NCBI GenBank assembly: GCA_005888335.1
Contig: VAWY01000124.1
Span: 1 to 64,000 of the forward strand
Reading direction: 5' to 3'
Source: Actinomycetota bacterium
GTDB taxonomy: Bacteria; Actinomycetota; Thermoleophilia; Solirubrobacterales; Solirubrobacteraceae
DNA: 64,000 nt
Shown one piece after another: positions 34,439 through 43,503 of the stretch. Made by a program: the position numbers and the translations under genes. Under the pieces are notes generated by a model. That model saw only the letters and a program-made list of their open reading frames with translations, searched no databases and had not been told where the DNA came from. Position 1 is the stretch's first letter; every line of letters starts with the position of its first letter.

Positions 34439-34464
34439 CCGAAGTTCCCTCGCGGGAACTTCGG
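34439..34464. terminator. Perfect 11-bp hairpin, bidirectional terminator
   Basis: CCGAAGTTCCC (34439-34449), loop TCGC, GGGAACTTCGG (34454-34464). It starts two bases after the SDR stop and two bases after the stop of the oppositely oriented small ORF at 34466, so it could end both messages. Confidence 0.75.
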
Positions 34465-34465
34465 G

Positions 34466-34615
34466 CTAGAGGCGCCCGGGCTTGCCCGGGACAGGCCCCG
34501 GGCAGCGGACCAGCGACGCGATGACGAGCGCTCGCTGGCTCCGGCGCCAGTGCTCGGGCTGGCCGCCCGGGCGCGAGGCTTGGGGGGCGCGGCGCAGCTG
34601 CTGATCCTCACGCAT
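34466..34615 (-). CDS. Small ORF, 49 aa, second of a pair
   Basis: Starts at an ATG with a textbook CAGGAGG Shine-Dalgarno six bases upstream and overlaps the end of the small ORF 34608-34745 by eight bases. The product is arginine- and proline-rich (EHWRRSQRALVIASLVRC), without a recognisable domain. It stops two bases from the hairpin 34439-34464. The tandem ribosome sites and terminator suggest a real small operon, but no family is recognised. Confidence 0.4.
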   Translation of the reverse strand: MREDQQLRRAPQASRPGGQPEHWRRSQRALVIASLVRCPGPVPGKPGRL

Positions 34616-34745
34616 GGCGGGCCTCCTGAAGGCCGGGCGCCCCGGTCGCGCGGACGACGCGACGGCTTGGGATCTCGCGCACGACGGCGCGGGAGTAGAG
34701 GTGGGCGGCGATGCGGTCGGACTGCGCGGACGGCGTGGTCTTCAT
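34608..34745 (-). CDS. Small ORF, 45 aa, first of a pair
   Basis: Starts at an ATG with AGGAG eight bases upstream (CAGGAGATGGTGAG). The product is basic (HLYSRAVVREIPSRRVVRAT) with no membrane segment or metal motif. It is divergent from the alcohol dehydrogenase gene and precedes the 49-codon ORF. Function unknown; it could be a small regulatory or leader peptide. Confidence 0.4.
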   Translation of the reverse strand: MKTTPSAQSDRIAAHLYSRAVVREIPSRRVVRATGAPGLQEARHA

Positions 34746-34803
34746 CTCACCATCTCCTGTGGCGGATGGCGTTCTCGGCAACTGGCCGAACAGTACGCCC
34801 GAA

Positions 34804-34832
34804 CTGAAGTCATGTCAAGAAACTGCTATGCT
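34804..34832 (+). promoter_or_regulatory. Promoter of the alcohol dehydrogenase operon, operator over the -35
   Basis: CTGAAG (34804-34809), 17 bases, extended TGCTATGCT -10 (TATGCT 34827-34832); operator TGAAGTCATGTCA (34805-34817) covers the -35. The geometry copies that of the phaE-phaC promoter. Confidence 0.6.
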
Positions 34833-34839
34833 CACCGCC

Positions 34840-35874
34840 ATGAGAGCCGTGCAGCTGATCGCCTGGGAGCGGCCCGCGGAGCTCCGCGACGTCCCGCGTC
34901 CGGAGCCGGGGCCCGGCGAGGTGCTGCTCGAGGTCCGCGCGGCAGGGCTGTGCCACTCCGACCTGCACCTGATGCACTGGCCGGCCGGCACGCTGCCCTA
35001 CGAGCTCCCGTTCACGCTCGGCCACGAGGTGGCCGGGACGGTCGCGGAGCTCGGGGAGGGCACGGACGGCATCCGGGTCGGCGACTCGGTCCTCGTCTAC
35101 GGCCCCTGGGGCTGCGGCCGCTGCCCGCGCTGCAGCCTCGGCGAGGAGCACCTGTGCCAGGCCAAGAACGGGCGGCCCGGAGGCGGCTGCGGGCTGGGTC
35201 GCGACGGCGGCCTCGCCGAATACGTGGTCCTCCCGTCGCCGCGGCTCGCGGTCCCGATCGGCGACCTGGACCCCGCGGCCGCCGCTCCGCTCGCCGACGC
35301 CGCGCTGACGCCCTACCACGCGATCAAGCGCGCCCTGCCGGTGCTGCGCCCCGGCTCCGCGGCCGTCGTGATCGGCGTCGGCGGCCTGGGGCACGTGGCC
35401 GTGCAGCTGCTGCGCGCGCTCACCGCCTGCCGCATCGTCGCCGTCGACCTGCGCGAGGACGCGCTCCGCCTGGCCGCGCACGCCGGCGCGGACGTCACGC
35501 TGCACGCCGACGGGCTCACGCCCGGTGAGGTGCGCGCCGCGGCCGGCGGCCGCGGGGCCGAGCTGGTCCTCGACTTCGTCGGCGTCGACGCGACGCTGGC
35601 GCTCGCCGCCGCAACGGTCGCCGCCGGCGGCCACGTCTCGATCGCCGGCGTCGGCGGCGGCACGTTCCCGATGCGTTTCGGCGCCGTGCCGCCGGAGACG
35701 CCGGTGATCATCACGAACTGGGGGACCCGCTCCGAGCTCGCGGAGGTCGTCGAGCTCGCCCGGTCGGGAGCGGTCGCGATCGAGGTCGACCGCGTGCCGC
35801 TCGAGGCCGTTCCCGCCGCATACGTACGTCTGGAGGCCGGCGACGTGCGCGGTCGCGTCGTCGCCGTCCCGTGA
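34840..35874 (+). CDS. Zinc-dependent alcohol dehydrogenase
   Basis: A 344-residue medium-chain dehydrogenase. Catalytic zinc ligands are C38 (GLCHSDLH) and H62 (GHEVAG), and structural zinc ligands are C92, C95, C98 and C106 (CGRCPRC, then EEHLC). The NAD motif reads VIGVGGLGHVAVQ. The ATG at 34840 is chosen because an ATG at 34828 lies within the predicted -10 box; the mRNA is likely leaderless. First gene of the ADH-SDR-NTF2-SDR operon. Oxidises an alcohol to a ketone or aldehyde. Confidence 0.88.
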   Translation: MRAVQLIAWERPAELRDVPRPEPGPGEVLLEVRAAGLCHSDLHLMHWPAGTLPYELPFTLGHEVAGTVAELGEGTDGIRVGDSVLVYGPWGCGRCPRCSLGEEHLCQAKNGRPGGGCGLGRDGGLAEYVVLPSPRLAVPIGDLDPAAAAPLADAALTPYHAIKRALPVLRPGSAAVVIGVGGLGHVAVQLLRALTACRIVAVDLREDALRLAAHAGADVTLHADGLTPGEVRAAAGGRGAELVLDFVGVDATLALAAATVAAGGHVSIAGVGGGTFPMRFGAVPPETPVIITNWGTRSELAEVVELARSGAVAIEVDRVPLEAVPAAYVRLEAGDVRGRVVAVP

Positions 35875-35888
35875 AACGAGGAGGAGCC

Positions 35889-36697
<809 letters not shown>

Positions 36698-36701
<4 letters not shown>

Positions 36702-37069
36702 CGTTCTTCGAGCGCTTCTTCGGCGCCCTCGACGGCCCCGACCCGGCATCGTCGCTCGGCTTCGTCGCCGACGACTTGCGGTTTGCGATCTTCTGGACCG
36801 CGGGCGCCGGTCGCGAGAGCGAGCAGCATCTCGGCGGCAAGGAGGAGCTGCGCCAGTTCGTCGAGGCGGGTGGTGTCCGCACCTGGACGCATCGCATCAC
36901 ACACACCGCGCGCGTCGACGGCGTCGAGATGGTCCTGGGCGAGACCCGGTACGACGAGACCGGCGAGCGCGCGGCGACGTTCGTCGCCTCCGCCGAGCTC
37001 GACGACGAGGGACGGATGATCCGCTACATGGTCGCGCGCACGCCGGCCATCGGCTTCGGGGAGGCATGA
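36698..37069 (+). CDS. Small NTF2/SnoaL-like protein, copy 2
   Basis: A 123-residue protein collinear with the one at 30307: MTFFERFFGALDGPDPASSL against MSFFERYFEALDGP, and YMVARTPAIGF against YMVARSPAIAF. Both are ATGA-coupled to catabolic genes. Fold suggested by helix-sheet pattern only; no assigned reaction. It sits between two SDRs with inserted substrate loops, suggesting a joint step on the same intermediate. Confidence 0.7.
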
Positions 37070-37857
37070 TGGGCTTGCGGTTCGCCGGCAAGGTCGCGCT
37101 CGTGACCGGCGCGGGCTCCGGGATCGGCGCCGCCGTCGCCCGCGGCCTGGCGGCTGAGGGCGCCGAGGCGATCGTGGCGGCCGACCTCGACGCCGCGTCG
37201 GCGCAGGCGGTGGCCGCCGGGCTCGCCGGGGTGCGGGCCGTCGCGGTCGACGTCGCCGACGCCGGCGAGGTCGACCGGGTCGTCGACGAGGTGGTGACGG
37301 AGCACGGCCGGCTCGACGTCGTCGTGCACGCCGCAGGTGTCGACGACCCGTCGGCAAAGCAGCGCATCGCCGACGCAGTGGTCGCCGGCGAGCCCGTCGA
37401 CGTCACGCCTCACCTCACGGACGCCGCCTGGCGACGCGTGATGGCCGTCAACGCCGACGGGACGTTCCACGTGCTCCGGGCGGCGGTGCGCGCGATGCTG
37501 CCGCGGCGGTCGGGGGCGATCGTCGCCGTCGGCTCGTCGTCGGTGTTCGACACGCCGACGGGGTACCCGCACTACGCCGCTTCGAAGGCCGCAGTACACG
37601 CGTTCAGCCAGGGTGTCGCCAAGGAAGTCGTCGTGCACGGCATCCGCGTCAACGTCGTCGCGCCCGGTCCGACGGCGACGGGGATGGCGGCGCGCTCGCC
37701 GCAGGTCCTGAAGGACGCGCTGACAGCGGCCGATGCGCTTCCGATGGCGACCCCGGAGCAGATCGCGGCCGTCGCGCTCTTCCTGGCGAGCGACGACGCC
37801 GCGACCATCGCCGGGGCGATCATGCTCGCCAACGGCGGGCGCTTCACCGCGGCGTAG
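37066..37857 (+). CDS. Short-chain dehydrogenase/reductase
   Basis: A 263-residue SDR: TGAGSGIGAAVA (cofactor), catalytic serine in VGSSSVFD and YAASKAA, and a substrate-loop insertion like that of the gene at 35889. The usual NNAG reads HAAGVDD here. Start is at the ATG overlapping the previous stop; a second ATG follows directly. Last gene of the ADH operon, convergent with the third NTF2-like gene. Confidence 0.86.
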   Translation: MMGLRFAGKVALVTGAGSGIGAAVARGLAAEGAEAIVAADLDAASAQAVAAGLAGVRAVAVDVADAGEVDRVVDEVVTEHGRLDVVVHAAGVDDPSAKQRIADAVVAGEPVDVTPHLTDAAWRRVMAVNADGTFHVLRAAVRAMLPRRSGAIVAVGSSSVFDTPTGYPHYAASKAAVHAFSQGVAKEVVVHGIRVNVVAPGPTATGMAARSPQVLKDALTAADALPMATPEQIAAVALFLASDDAATIAGAIMLANGGRFTAA

Positions 37858-37866
37858 CGCCGCGCC

Positions 37867-38217
37867 TCAGCCGAGCAGGTGCACGCCCGGCTGGAAGAGC
37901 GTGACGTAGCGATCGAAGCGCCCGTCGGGCGTCGTGTGCACCGCCGAGAGCAGCGCGCCGGTCGCGTGGCCGTTCTCGAGCACGACGCCGTAGTGGAACT
38001 CCAGCTGCTCGTGGACCGCCGAGGCGACGACGTGGTGCACGCGCTGCTTGCCCGCCGTGTCGCGGCCGGCGATGTAGGCGGCGAGGTCGTCGCGGCTGCG
38101 GCCCTCGACGGAGCGGCCGGGCATCGCGAGGTGGAACTGGACATCCGGGCTCGCGACCTCGAGCCCGCGGCGGGGCTCGGGGCCGTCGAGGTGGCCGTAG
38201 TAGCGCTTGAGGACCAT
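37867..38217 (-). CDS. Small NTF2/SnoaL-like protein, copy 3
   Basis: A 116-residue protein starting MVLKRYYGHLDGPEPRRGLEV, the same opening as the two other small proteins (helix then LDGPxP), but more divergent. AAGGAG nine bases upstream supports the ATG at 38217; an upstream GTG would add 13 residues. It has its own regulon promoter at 38257-38285. Function unknown, presumably shared with its relatives. Confidence 0.68.
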   Translation of the reverse strand: MVLKRYYGHLDGPEPRRGLEVASPDVQFHLAMPGRSVEGRSRDDLAAYIAGRDTAGKQRVHHVVASAVHEQLEFHYGVVLENGHATGALLSAVHTTPDGRFDRYVTLFQPGVHLLG

Positions 38218-38256
38218 GGTGGTGGCTCCTTGCTGGACGGGGACGGGCGTGGCCAC

Positions 38257-38285
38257 GTTGTAGCGAAGTCCTGAAGTGACGTCAA
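38257..38285 (-). promoter_or_regulatory. Promoter of NTF2-like copy 3 with operator TGAAGTGACGTCA
   Basis: Minus strand TTGACG (38285-38280), 17 bases, TACAAC (38262-38257). The operator (38272-38284) overlaps the -35 box. Confidence 0.6.
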
Positions 38286-38353
38286 CTTTGCTAGCCGCGC
38301 CGAAAGGCCGCTTCTTTCGACAGTTCTGCTTCGGCTCGCCGGAGTTCTCAAAG

Positions 38354-38417
38354 TGAGTTCGAATTGCAAAGCGCTTGACGAGGATGCCAACCGATCGCTA
38401 TATTCGAACTGAGATCA
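38354..38417 (+). promoter_or_regulatory. Promoter of the ABC uptake operon with two operator copies
   Basis: TTGACG (38375-38380), 18 bases, TATATT (38399-38404), then operator CGAACTGAGATCA (38405-38417) on the expected transcription start. A degenerate copy TGAGTTCGAATTG lies upstream at 38354-38366. Two sites could allow looping or stronger repression. Confidence 0.65.
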
Positions 38418-38455
38418 GGTCAACACGATCGCAAACACCTACAAGGGGAGAGACG

Positions 38456-39649
38456 ATGCGCATCGCATCCGTGCTGGCAGTGGCGCTGACCGCGCTTGGA
38501 ATGGCCGCCTGTGGTGGCGGGCAGACGGGGTCCGGTGGTGGCTCCGGGGGCAACGGCCCCATCAAGCTCGGGGCGTGGTTCCCGCTGACGGGGCCCGTGG
38601 CTGCGTCCGGGATCCCGCAGAAGGAGGGCGCCTCCGCGCTCTTCGACCAGCTCAACGCCAAGGGCGGCGTCAACGGCCGCAAGGTCGACTACATCGCGCG
38701 TGACAACGCCTTCGATCCGCAGCAGACGATCCAGGCCGCCCGGCAGCTGGTCGGCGAGGACAAGGTCGTCGCCGTCGTGGCCGCCAACGGCACCGCGCCC
38801 AGCGCGGCGGCGTTCCCGTTCGTCATGAACCAGGCCAAGGTGCCGATCGTCAACACCTACGGCGGTGCCGCCGACTGGTACAAGCCCGCGAAGCCGCTCC
38901 TGTTCGGCGACCAGACGCTCTACGAGGAGCAGGGCGCGGCGGCCGGCGCCTGGGCGGCCCAGGACGGCCACAAGAACATCCTCGTCGTGCGCAGCGATCC
39001 AGCCGCCTTCGCCGGCGTCGCCAAGTACGTCGAGCCGGGCGCCAAGGCAGCGAACCCGGGCGCTCACGTCAACCAGCTGGTCGTGAAGTTCGGAACGACC
39101 GACTACAGCCCGATCGTCGGCCAGGTCAAGGCCAAGAAGCCCGATGCCGTCGTGCTCATCCTCGCCTTCCCTGAGGCCTCCGCCTTCCTCAAGCAGGCCA
39201 AGCTCCAGGGCGTCGACGTGCCCGCCTACGGCTATGGCCCGACCGCCGACGAGGGGCTCATCAAGCTCGCCGGCAGTGCGTCGGAGGGTTTCCACGCCCT
39301 GTCGCTGACCAAGCCCGCGATGGACCCGAGCCCCGCGATGCAGGAGTACCGGCAGGCGCTCAAGCGCTTCGCGCCCGGCCAGCAGCCGTCGAGCAACTCG
39401 GCCATCGCGTACGCGAGCGCGAAGGCGTTCGCCGCGGTCCTCAAGAAGGTCCAGGGCGCGGTCAACGCTGACAGCATCGCCAAGGCGTTCGAGAGCGCCG
39501 GCACCGTCAAGACGGGGATCCTCCCGCCGCTGACCTGGGACAAGGGCCACCACCTCGGCACCAACCAACTCCAGCGCGTGGCGGTCAAGGGCGGCAAGTT
39601 CGTCGCCGTCGGCGACTTCACGACGCCGCCGCCGGTCGTCGGCCAGTAG
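38456..39649 (+). CDS. ABC transporter substrate-binding lipoprotein (branched-chain amino acid type)
   Basis: A 397-residue periplasmic-binding protein of the HAAT (LivK-like) family. The signal peptide ends in a lipobox-like GMAAC with C19 as lipid anchor, followed by a glycine/serine linker, then IKLGAWFPLTGPVAASG typical of the family. The family binds branched amino acids, amides, and aromatic or cyclic acids. The context of acid-CoA ligases suggests an organic acid. AGGGGAG lies about eight bases before the ATG. First gene of the transporter operon in the regulon. Confidence 0.88.
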   Translation: MRIASVLAVALTALGMAACGGGQTGSGGGSGGNGPIKLGAWFPLTGPVAASGIPQKEGASALFDQLNAKGGVNGRKVDYIARDNAFDPQQTIQAARQLVGEDKVVAVVAANGTAPSAAAFPFVMNQAKVPIVNTYGGAADWYKPAKPLLFGDQTLYEEQGAAAGAWAAQDGHKNILVVRSDPAAFAGVAKYVEPGAKAANPGAHVNQLVVKFGTTDYSPIVGQVKAKKPDAVVLILAFPEASAFLKQAKLQGVDVPAYGYGPTADEGLIKLAGSASEGFHALSLTKPAMDPSPAMQEYRQALKRFAPGQQPSSNSAIAYASAKAFAAVLKKVQGAVNADSIAKAFESAGTVKTGILPPLTWDKGHHLGTNQLQRVAVKGGKFVAVGDFTTPPPVVGQ

Positions 39650-39682
39650 GCGCGACGCCACGCGGACAAGGAGACACAGGCA

Positions 39683-40552
39683 ATGGACCAGCTCCTGCTC
39701 AGCATCATCAGCGGCGTCTCGAACGGCGCCGTCTACGGACTGGTGGGCCTCGGCCTGGTGATCATCTACCGGTCCACCGACGTCATGAACTTCGCCGCGG
39801 GGACCATGGCGCTCGGATGCATGTACCTCGCGTCGGGGCTCCATGGCGCCGGCGTGCCGCTGGCCCTTGCCGTCGTCGCCGGCATCACCGTGTGCTCACT
39901 CCTCGGAGTGGGCGCACGGGAGGTGCTGATCCGGCCGCTCGGGCCCGGGGCGCTGTTCTCGGCGCTCGTGGTCACGATGGGCCTGTCGCTGATCCTCGAG
40001 GAGGCCACCCGCGGGATCTGGGGCGGCGAGCCGCGCGACTTCCCGGCGCTCGTCGGCGGGAACGCCACGATCGGCGGCGCGACGTTCACCAACCAGCAGC
40101 TGCTCGTGATCCCGGTCGCGGCGGTCGCGATGCTGGCGGTGGCGTACCTGTTCAAGAAGACGCCGCTGGGCTCCGCGATGCGCGCCGTCGCGGAGTCGAG
40201 TGGGACGGCGACGCTGCTGGGCATCAGGCCCCAGCGCGTCGCGCGGGTCGCCTGGGCGCTCGGCATGGGGCTGGCGGCTCTCGGCGCCGCCATGCTCGTG
40301 CCGACGGCGGGCCTCTCGATCGGCGGCTTCACCGGGGTCCTGTTCCGCGCCTTCGCGGGGATCTTCCTCGGGGGCCTCACCAGCATGTACGGCGCGGTCA
40401 TCGGCGGCGTCGTCGTCGGCGTCCTCGACAACGTGGCCGCCAACTACGTCTCGGCCAGCCTGCGCGACACGTTCGTGTTCTCGCTGGTGATCCTCGTCCT
40501 GCTCGCCCGGCCCCAGGGCCTCTTCGGCGAGAAGACCTTCGCTCGCGTCTGA
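39683..40552 (+). CDS. ABC transporter permease, LivH-like
   Basis: A 289-residue integral membrane protein with eight or so hydrophobic segments. It opens with LLSIISGVSNGAVYGLVGLGLVIIYRSTDVMNFA, a LivH signature described in part, and has the EAA-like loop AVAESSGTATLLGIRP. It transports the ligand delivered by the upstream lipoprotein. GGAG precedes the ATG. Its TGA overlaps the ATG of the next gene (TGATG). Confidence 0.9.
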   Translation: MDQLLLSIISGVSNGAVYGLVGLGLVIIYRSTDVMNFAAGTMALGCMYLASGLHGAGVPLALAVVAGITVCSLLGVGAREVLIRPLGPGALFSALVVTMGLSLILEEATRGIWGGEPRDFPALVGGNATIGGATFTNQQLLVIPVAAVAMLAVAYLFKKTPLGSAMRAVAESSGTATLLGIRPQRVARVAWALGMGLAALGAAMLVPTAGLSIGGFTGVLFRAFAGIFLGGLTSMYGAVIGGVVVGVLDNVAANYVSASLRDTFVFSLVILVLLARPQGLFGEKTFARV

Positions 40553-43137
40553 TGAACCCCATGAACTCCACCAAGATCAAGAACCCGCTCGGCGACCGCC
40601 GGCTCCAGCTGCTCGCCGGCCCGGCGGTCTCCGTCCTCGTCGTCCTCATGATCCAGGGCGGCGTCATCGGCGCGACGCGCTCCTACGACGTCGCGCTGGC
40701 GGCGGTCTACGGCATCGTCGTGCTGTCGATGTCGCTGCTCGCGGGCTGGAGCGGCGTGTGGTCCGTCGGCCACCCCGCGCTCTTCGCGATCGGGGCGTAC
40801 GCCGCGGTCTACGGCTCGGCCCACGGCTGGTCGCTGGAGGTGATCGTCCTGGTCGCCTGCGGCCTGGCCGCCACCACCGGCGCCTTCCTCGGGTACGCCG
40901 GGGCGCGCTTCTCCGTGCTCTACATCTCGCTGCTCACGCTCGCCTTCAACCTCGTGGTCCTCGAGATCATCGGGCGCTGGCAGAGCCTGACGGGCGGCGA
41001 CCAGGGGAAGCCGGTCAACGCTCTGAACAGCGTGTTCGGACCGAGCGTCAGCAACGCCTCGGGGGCGACGACCGCGCTCATCGTCCTCTTCGGGATCGTC
41101 CTCGCCATCGCTGTGCTGCTTCGCGGCACGGCGCTGCGGATGCGCCTCGTCGCGGCCAAGTCGCACGCGGCCGCAGCGCGGACGGTGGGCATCGCGCCCG
41201 AGCTGCAGACGGCGCTGGCCTTCGCGGTCAGCAGCGCCTTCACCGCGCTCGCCGGCGTCGGCCTCGCCGCCATGACGGGCTACGTGAGCCCGGAGACCTT
41301 CGGGCTGACGTTCGCGGTGAACATCATCGCCGCGGCCGTGCTCGGCGGCATCGGCAGCATCGCCGGCGCCGTCGTGGGCGGCGCGTTCCTCTCCCTCGCG
41401 CCGACGCTCGCCTCCTCGACCGGCATCGCGCTGCCGCTGCTGCAGGGCGGCGTCCTGATCGGCGTGCTGCTCTTCCTGCCGCGCGGGGCCGTGCCCTCGC
41501 TCGCCGACCTCGCCCGCAGGCTGCTGCGGCGACTGCGCCCCGAGACGTTCGCGGCGCTCGCCGTCGACGTCCCGGTGCTCGACATCGACGATCACCACGT
41601 GGCGCCCGGCGCCGGGCGGGCGCCGGACCCGCGCGCCGACGAGGCGGTCGGGACGCGCGAGGGCGGCGCGGTCGACATCTCCGAGATCACCGTCCGCTTC
41701 GGCGGGCTGACGGCGCTCGAGCACGTGTCGGTCGACGTGCGGCCCGGGGAGGTGCTGGGCATCATCGGCCCGAACGGCGCGGGGAAGACGACGCTGATCA
41801 ACACGCTGTCCGGCCTGGCGGCGGGCGGCCGGATCAGGGGCGCGCTGCGCTACAAGGGCGTCGACCTGCTGCGCAAGCGGGCCACCGCCCGGCGCAAGCT
41901 CGGCGTCGCACGCGCGTTCCAGCACGCCGAGCTGTTCGACGAGCTGACGATCGCCGAGAACCTCCTGTGCGCCAAGCGCAGGGCCGGCGCCCGCGAGCGG
42001 CGCACGGCCACCGAGCTCCTGGCGCGCGTGGGGCTCGCCGACGTCGCGGACCGCTACCCGCGCGAGCTGCCGTTCGGCCTGCAGAAGCGCGCCGACCTCG
42101 CCCGCGCGGTGGCGGAGGGCGCCGACCTCGTCCTGCTCGACGAGCCGTTCGGGGGCCTCGACAGCACGGAGCGCGAGATCCTGGCGGCGCAGATCCGCGA
42201 CTTGAAGGCCGCCGGCGCGACGGTCGTCATCGTCGATCACGTCCTCGAGGACCTGTTCTCGGTCACCGATCGGGTCGTGGCCTTCGATTTCGGGACGCCG
42301 ATCGCCGCCGGTGATGCGGAGGCGGTCATGCAGGACGCGCGCGTGCGCTCGTCGTACCTCGGCGAGCGCGAGGCGCCGGAGCGCCAGGCCCTCCCCATCG
42401 CGACGGGCGAACAGCCGGTCGTGACGCTGCGCGACATCGCCCACCACTACGACGGCGTCCACGCGCTGCGCGGGATCGACCTCGAGATCCCGGCGGGCTC
42501 CGTCGTGGGCGTGGTCGGCGCCAACGGCGCCGGCAAGAGCACGCTGGGGCGGATCGCGGCGGGGATCCTCAAGCCGTCGAAGGGCGCCGTGGAGTTCCAC
42601 GACGTCGGCGCCGGCGCGCCGCGGCGCAGCCTCGTCCCGGAGGGAAGGGAGATCTTCAAGACCCTGTCCGTCCGCGAGAACCTCGAGGCGGCCGGCTACG
42701 GCGCCGGGCTGAGGGGCGGCGAGCTCAAGGCACGCATCGAGGAGCTGCGCGCCTGGATGCCCGAGCGGGTGCGCGACCGGATGAGCACCCCGGCCGGGGC
42801 GCTCAGCGGCGGCGAGCAGCAGATGGTCGCCATCGCGCGCGCGCTCATCTCCCGACCGGACGTCCTCGTCGTGGACGAGCCGGCGCTCGGCCTCGCTCCC
42901 GCGCTCGTCGACGAGGTCTACACGCGGCTGACCGACCTGGCGGCGAGGACGGGCATCACGATCGTCCTGCTCGAGCAGCTGCTCGGGCGTGCGATGGCGG
43001 TGTGCCACGAGGTCGTGGTGCTGCGGGACGGGGTCATCGTCGCGGCGGGCTCTCCGGACGACGACGCGTTCACCCGGACGGCCGAGCAGGCGTACTTCGG
43101 CGAGGTGTCCAAGGTCCTCGTCGAGGCCGCTGCCTAG
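40552..43137 (+). CDS. ABC transporter triple fusion: LivM-like permease, LivG-like ATPase, LivF-like ATPase
   Basis: An 861-residue polypeptide that holds the rest of the transporter in one chain. Residues about 1-330 are LivM-like permease with many membrane spans. After a linker, ATPase 1 begins near residue 373 (Walker A GPNGAGKTT, residues 406-414; signature region PFGLQKR rather than LSGGQ; Walker B VLLDEPFGG). ATPase 2 begins near residue 623 (Walker A GANGAGKST, 656-664; signature LSGGE, 751-755; VVDEPALGL). Normally three genes; here the whole is one frame with no stop. Confidence 0.9.
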   Translation: MNPMNSTKIKNPLGDRRLQLLAGPAVSVLVVLMIQGGVIGATRSYDVALAAVYGIVVLSMSLLAGWSGVWSVGHPALFAIGAYAAVYGSAHGWSLEVIVLVACGLAATTGAFLGYAGARFSVLYISLLTLAFNLVVLEIIGRWQSLTGGDQGKPVNALNSVFGPSVSNASGATTALIVLFGIVLAIAVLLRGTALRMRLVAAKSHAAAARTVGIAPELQTALAFAVSSAFTALAGVGLAAMTGYVSPETFGLTFAVNIIAAAVLGGIGSIAGAVVGGAFLSLAPTLASSTGIALPLLQGGVLIGVLLFLPRGAVPSLADLARRLLRRLRPETFAALAVDVPVLDIDDHHVAPGAGRAPDPRADEAVGTREGGAVDISEITVRFGGLTALEHVSVDVRPGEVLGIIGPNGAGKTTLINTLSGLAAGGRIRGALRYKGVDLLRKRATARRKLGVARAFQHAELFDELTIAENLLCAKRRAGARERRTATELLARVGLADVADRYPRELPFGLQKRADLARAVAEGADLVLLDEPFGGLDSTEREILAAQIRDLKAAGATVVIVDHVLEDLFSVTDRVVAFDFGTPIAAGDAEAVMQDARVRSSYLGEREAPERQALPIATGEQPVVTLRDIAHHYDGVHALRGIDLEIPAGSVVGVVGANGAGKSTLGRIAAGILKPSKGAVEFHDVGAGAPRRSLVPEGREIFKTLSVRENLEAAGYGAGLRGGELKARIEELRAWMPERVRDRMSTPAGALSGGEQQMVAIARALISRPDVLVVDEPALGLAPALVDEVYTRLTDLAARTGITIVLLEQLLGRAMAVCHEVVVLRDGVIVAAGSPDDDAFTRTAEQAYFGEVSKVLVEAAA

Positions 43138-43162
43138 TGGGCGTCACGCGCACACGGGCGCG

Positions 43163-43193
43163 GCGAGCAGGGCCCCGGCGGGGTCCTGCTCGC
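43163..43193. terminator. Terminator of the ABC transporter operon
   Basis: GCGAGCAGG-G-CCCC, loop GGC, GGGG-T-CCTGCTCGC: a 14-pair stem counting one G-U pair, 26 bases after the operon stop. No U-tract. Confidence 0.75.
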
Positions 43194-43269
43194 TCGCGTT
43201 CCCTGCCGGGCTGATGCGGGCGGTCAGTGGCTTAGGTCGTCTTGACGCTCGGTTCCTAGCTTCAACGCG

Positions 43270-43449
43270 GTGATCTTCCATGACCCGAACCGGTGTCCCC
43301 GGTGCGGCGAGCGGGTTACTCCGTACGCCGCGGGCTGCGCGATCTGCGGCGCGCCACTCGACCCGAAGCGGTGGCAGGCGCCGCCTTCGCGCCTCCAGCG
43401 CTTCATCGGCCGCCACAGGCGTCCGCCGGCGCGCCGCGGCGCGGCCTGA
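43270..43449 (+). CDS. Small zinc-ribbon protein (59 aa)
   Basis: A GTG-initiated gene whose product carries two CxxC knuckles, CPRCGE and CAICGA, spaced 15 residues apart, followed by a basic proline/arginine tail (GRHRRPPARRGAA). This layout is typical of small actinobacterial zinc-ribbon proteins of unknown role, probably binding nucleic acid or protein. No clear Shine-Dalgarno. It lies between the ABC operon terminator and the sulfite-oxidase-like gene. Confidence 0.6.
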   Translation: MIFHDPNRCPRCGERVTPYAAGCAICGAPLDPKRWQAPPSRLQRFIGRHRRPPARRGAA

Positions 43450-43503
43450 GCGGCCGATCGCTTCATGCCGCTCCAGAGCGGCCCCAACTCGTAGGTTTGT
43501 CCC

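Noticed and set aside
34439..34464. Perfect palindrome considered as another regulator operator
   Set aside because: Eleven-base arms, a four-base loop and position right after two convergent stop codons fit a terminator better; sequence differs from the regulon palindrome.
40444..43008. 854-codon minus-strand open frame opposite the ABC fusion
   Set aside because: Highly Arg/Asp/Glu/Gly-rich with no domain; it mirrors the fusion gene, whose Walker motifs are clear.
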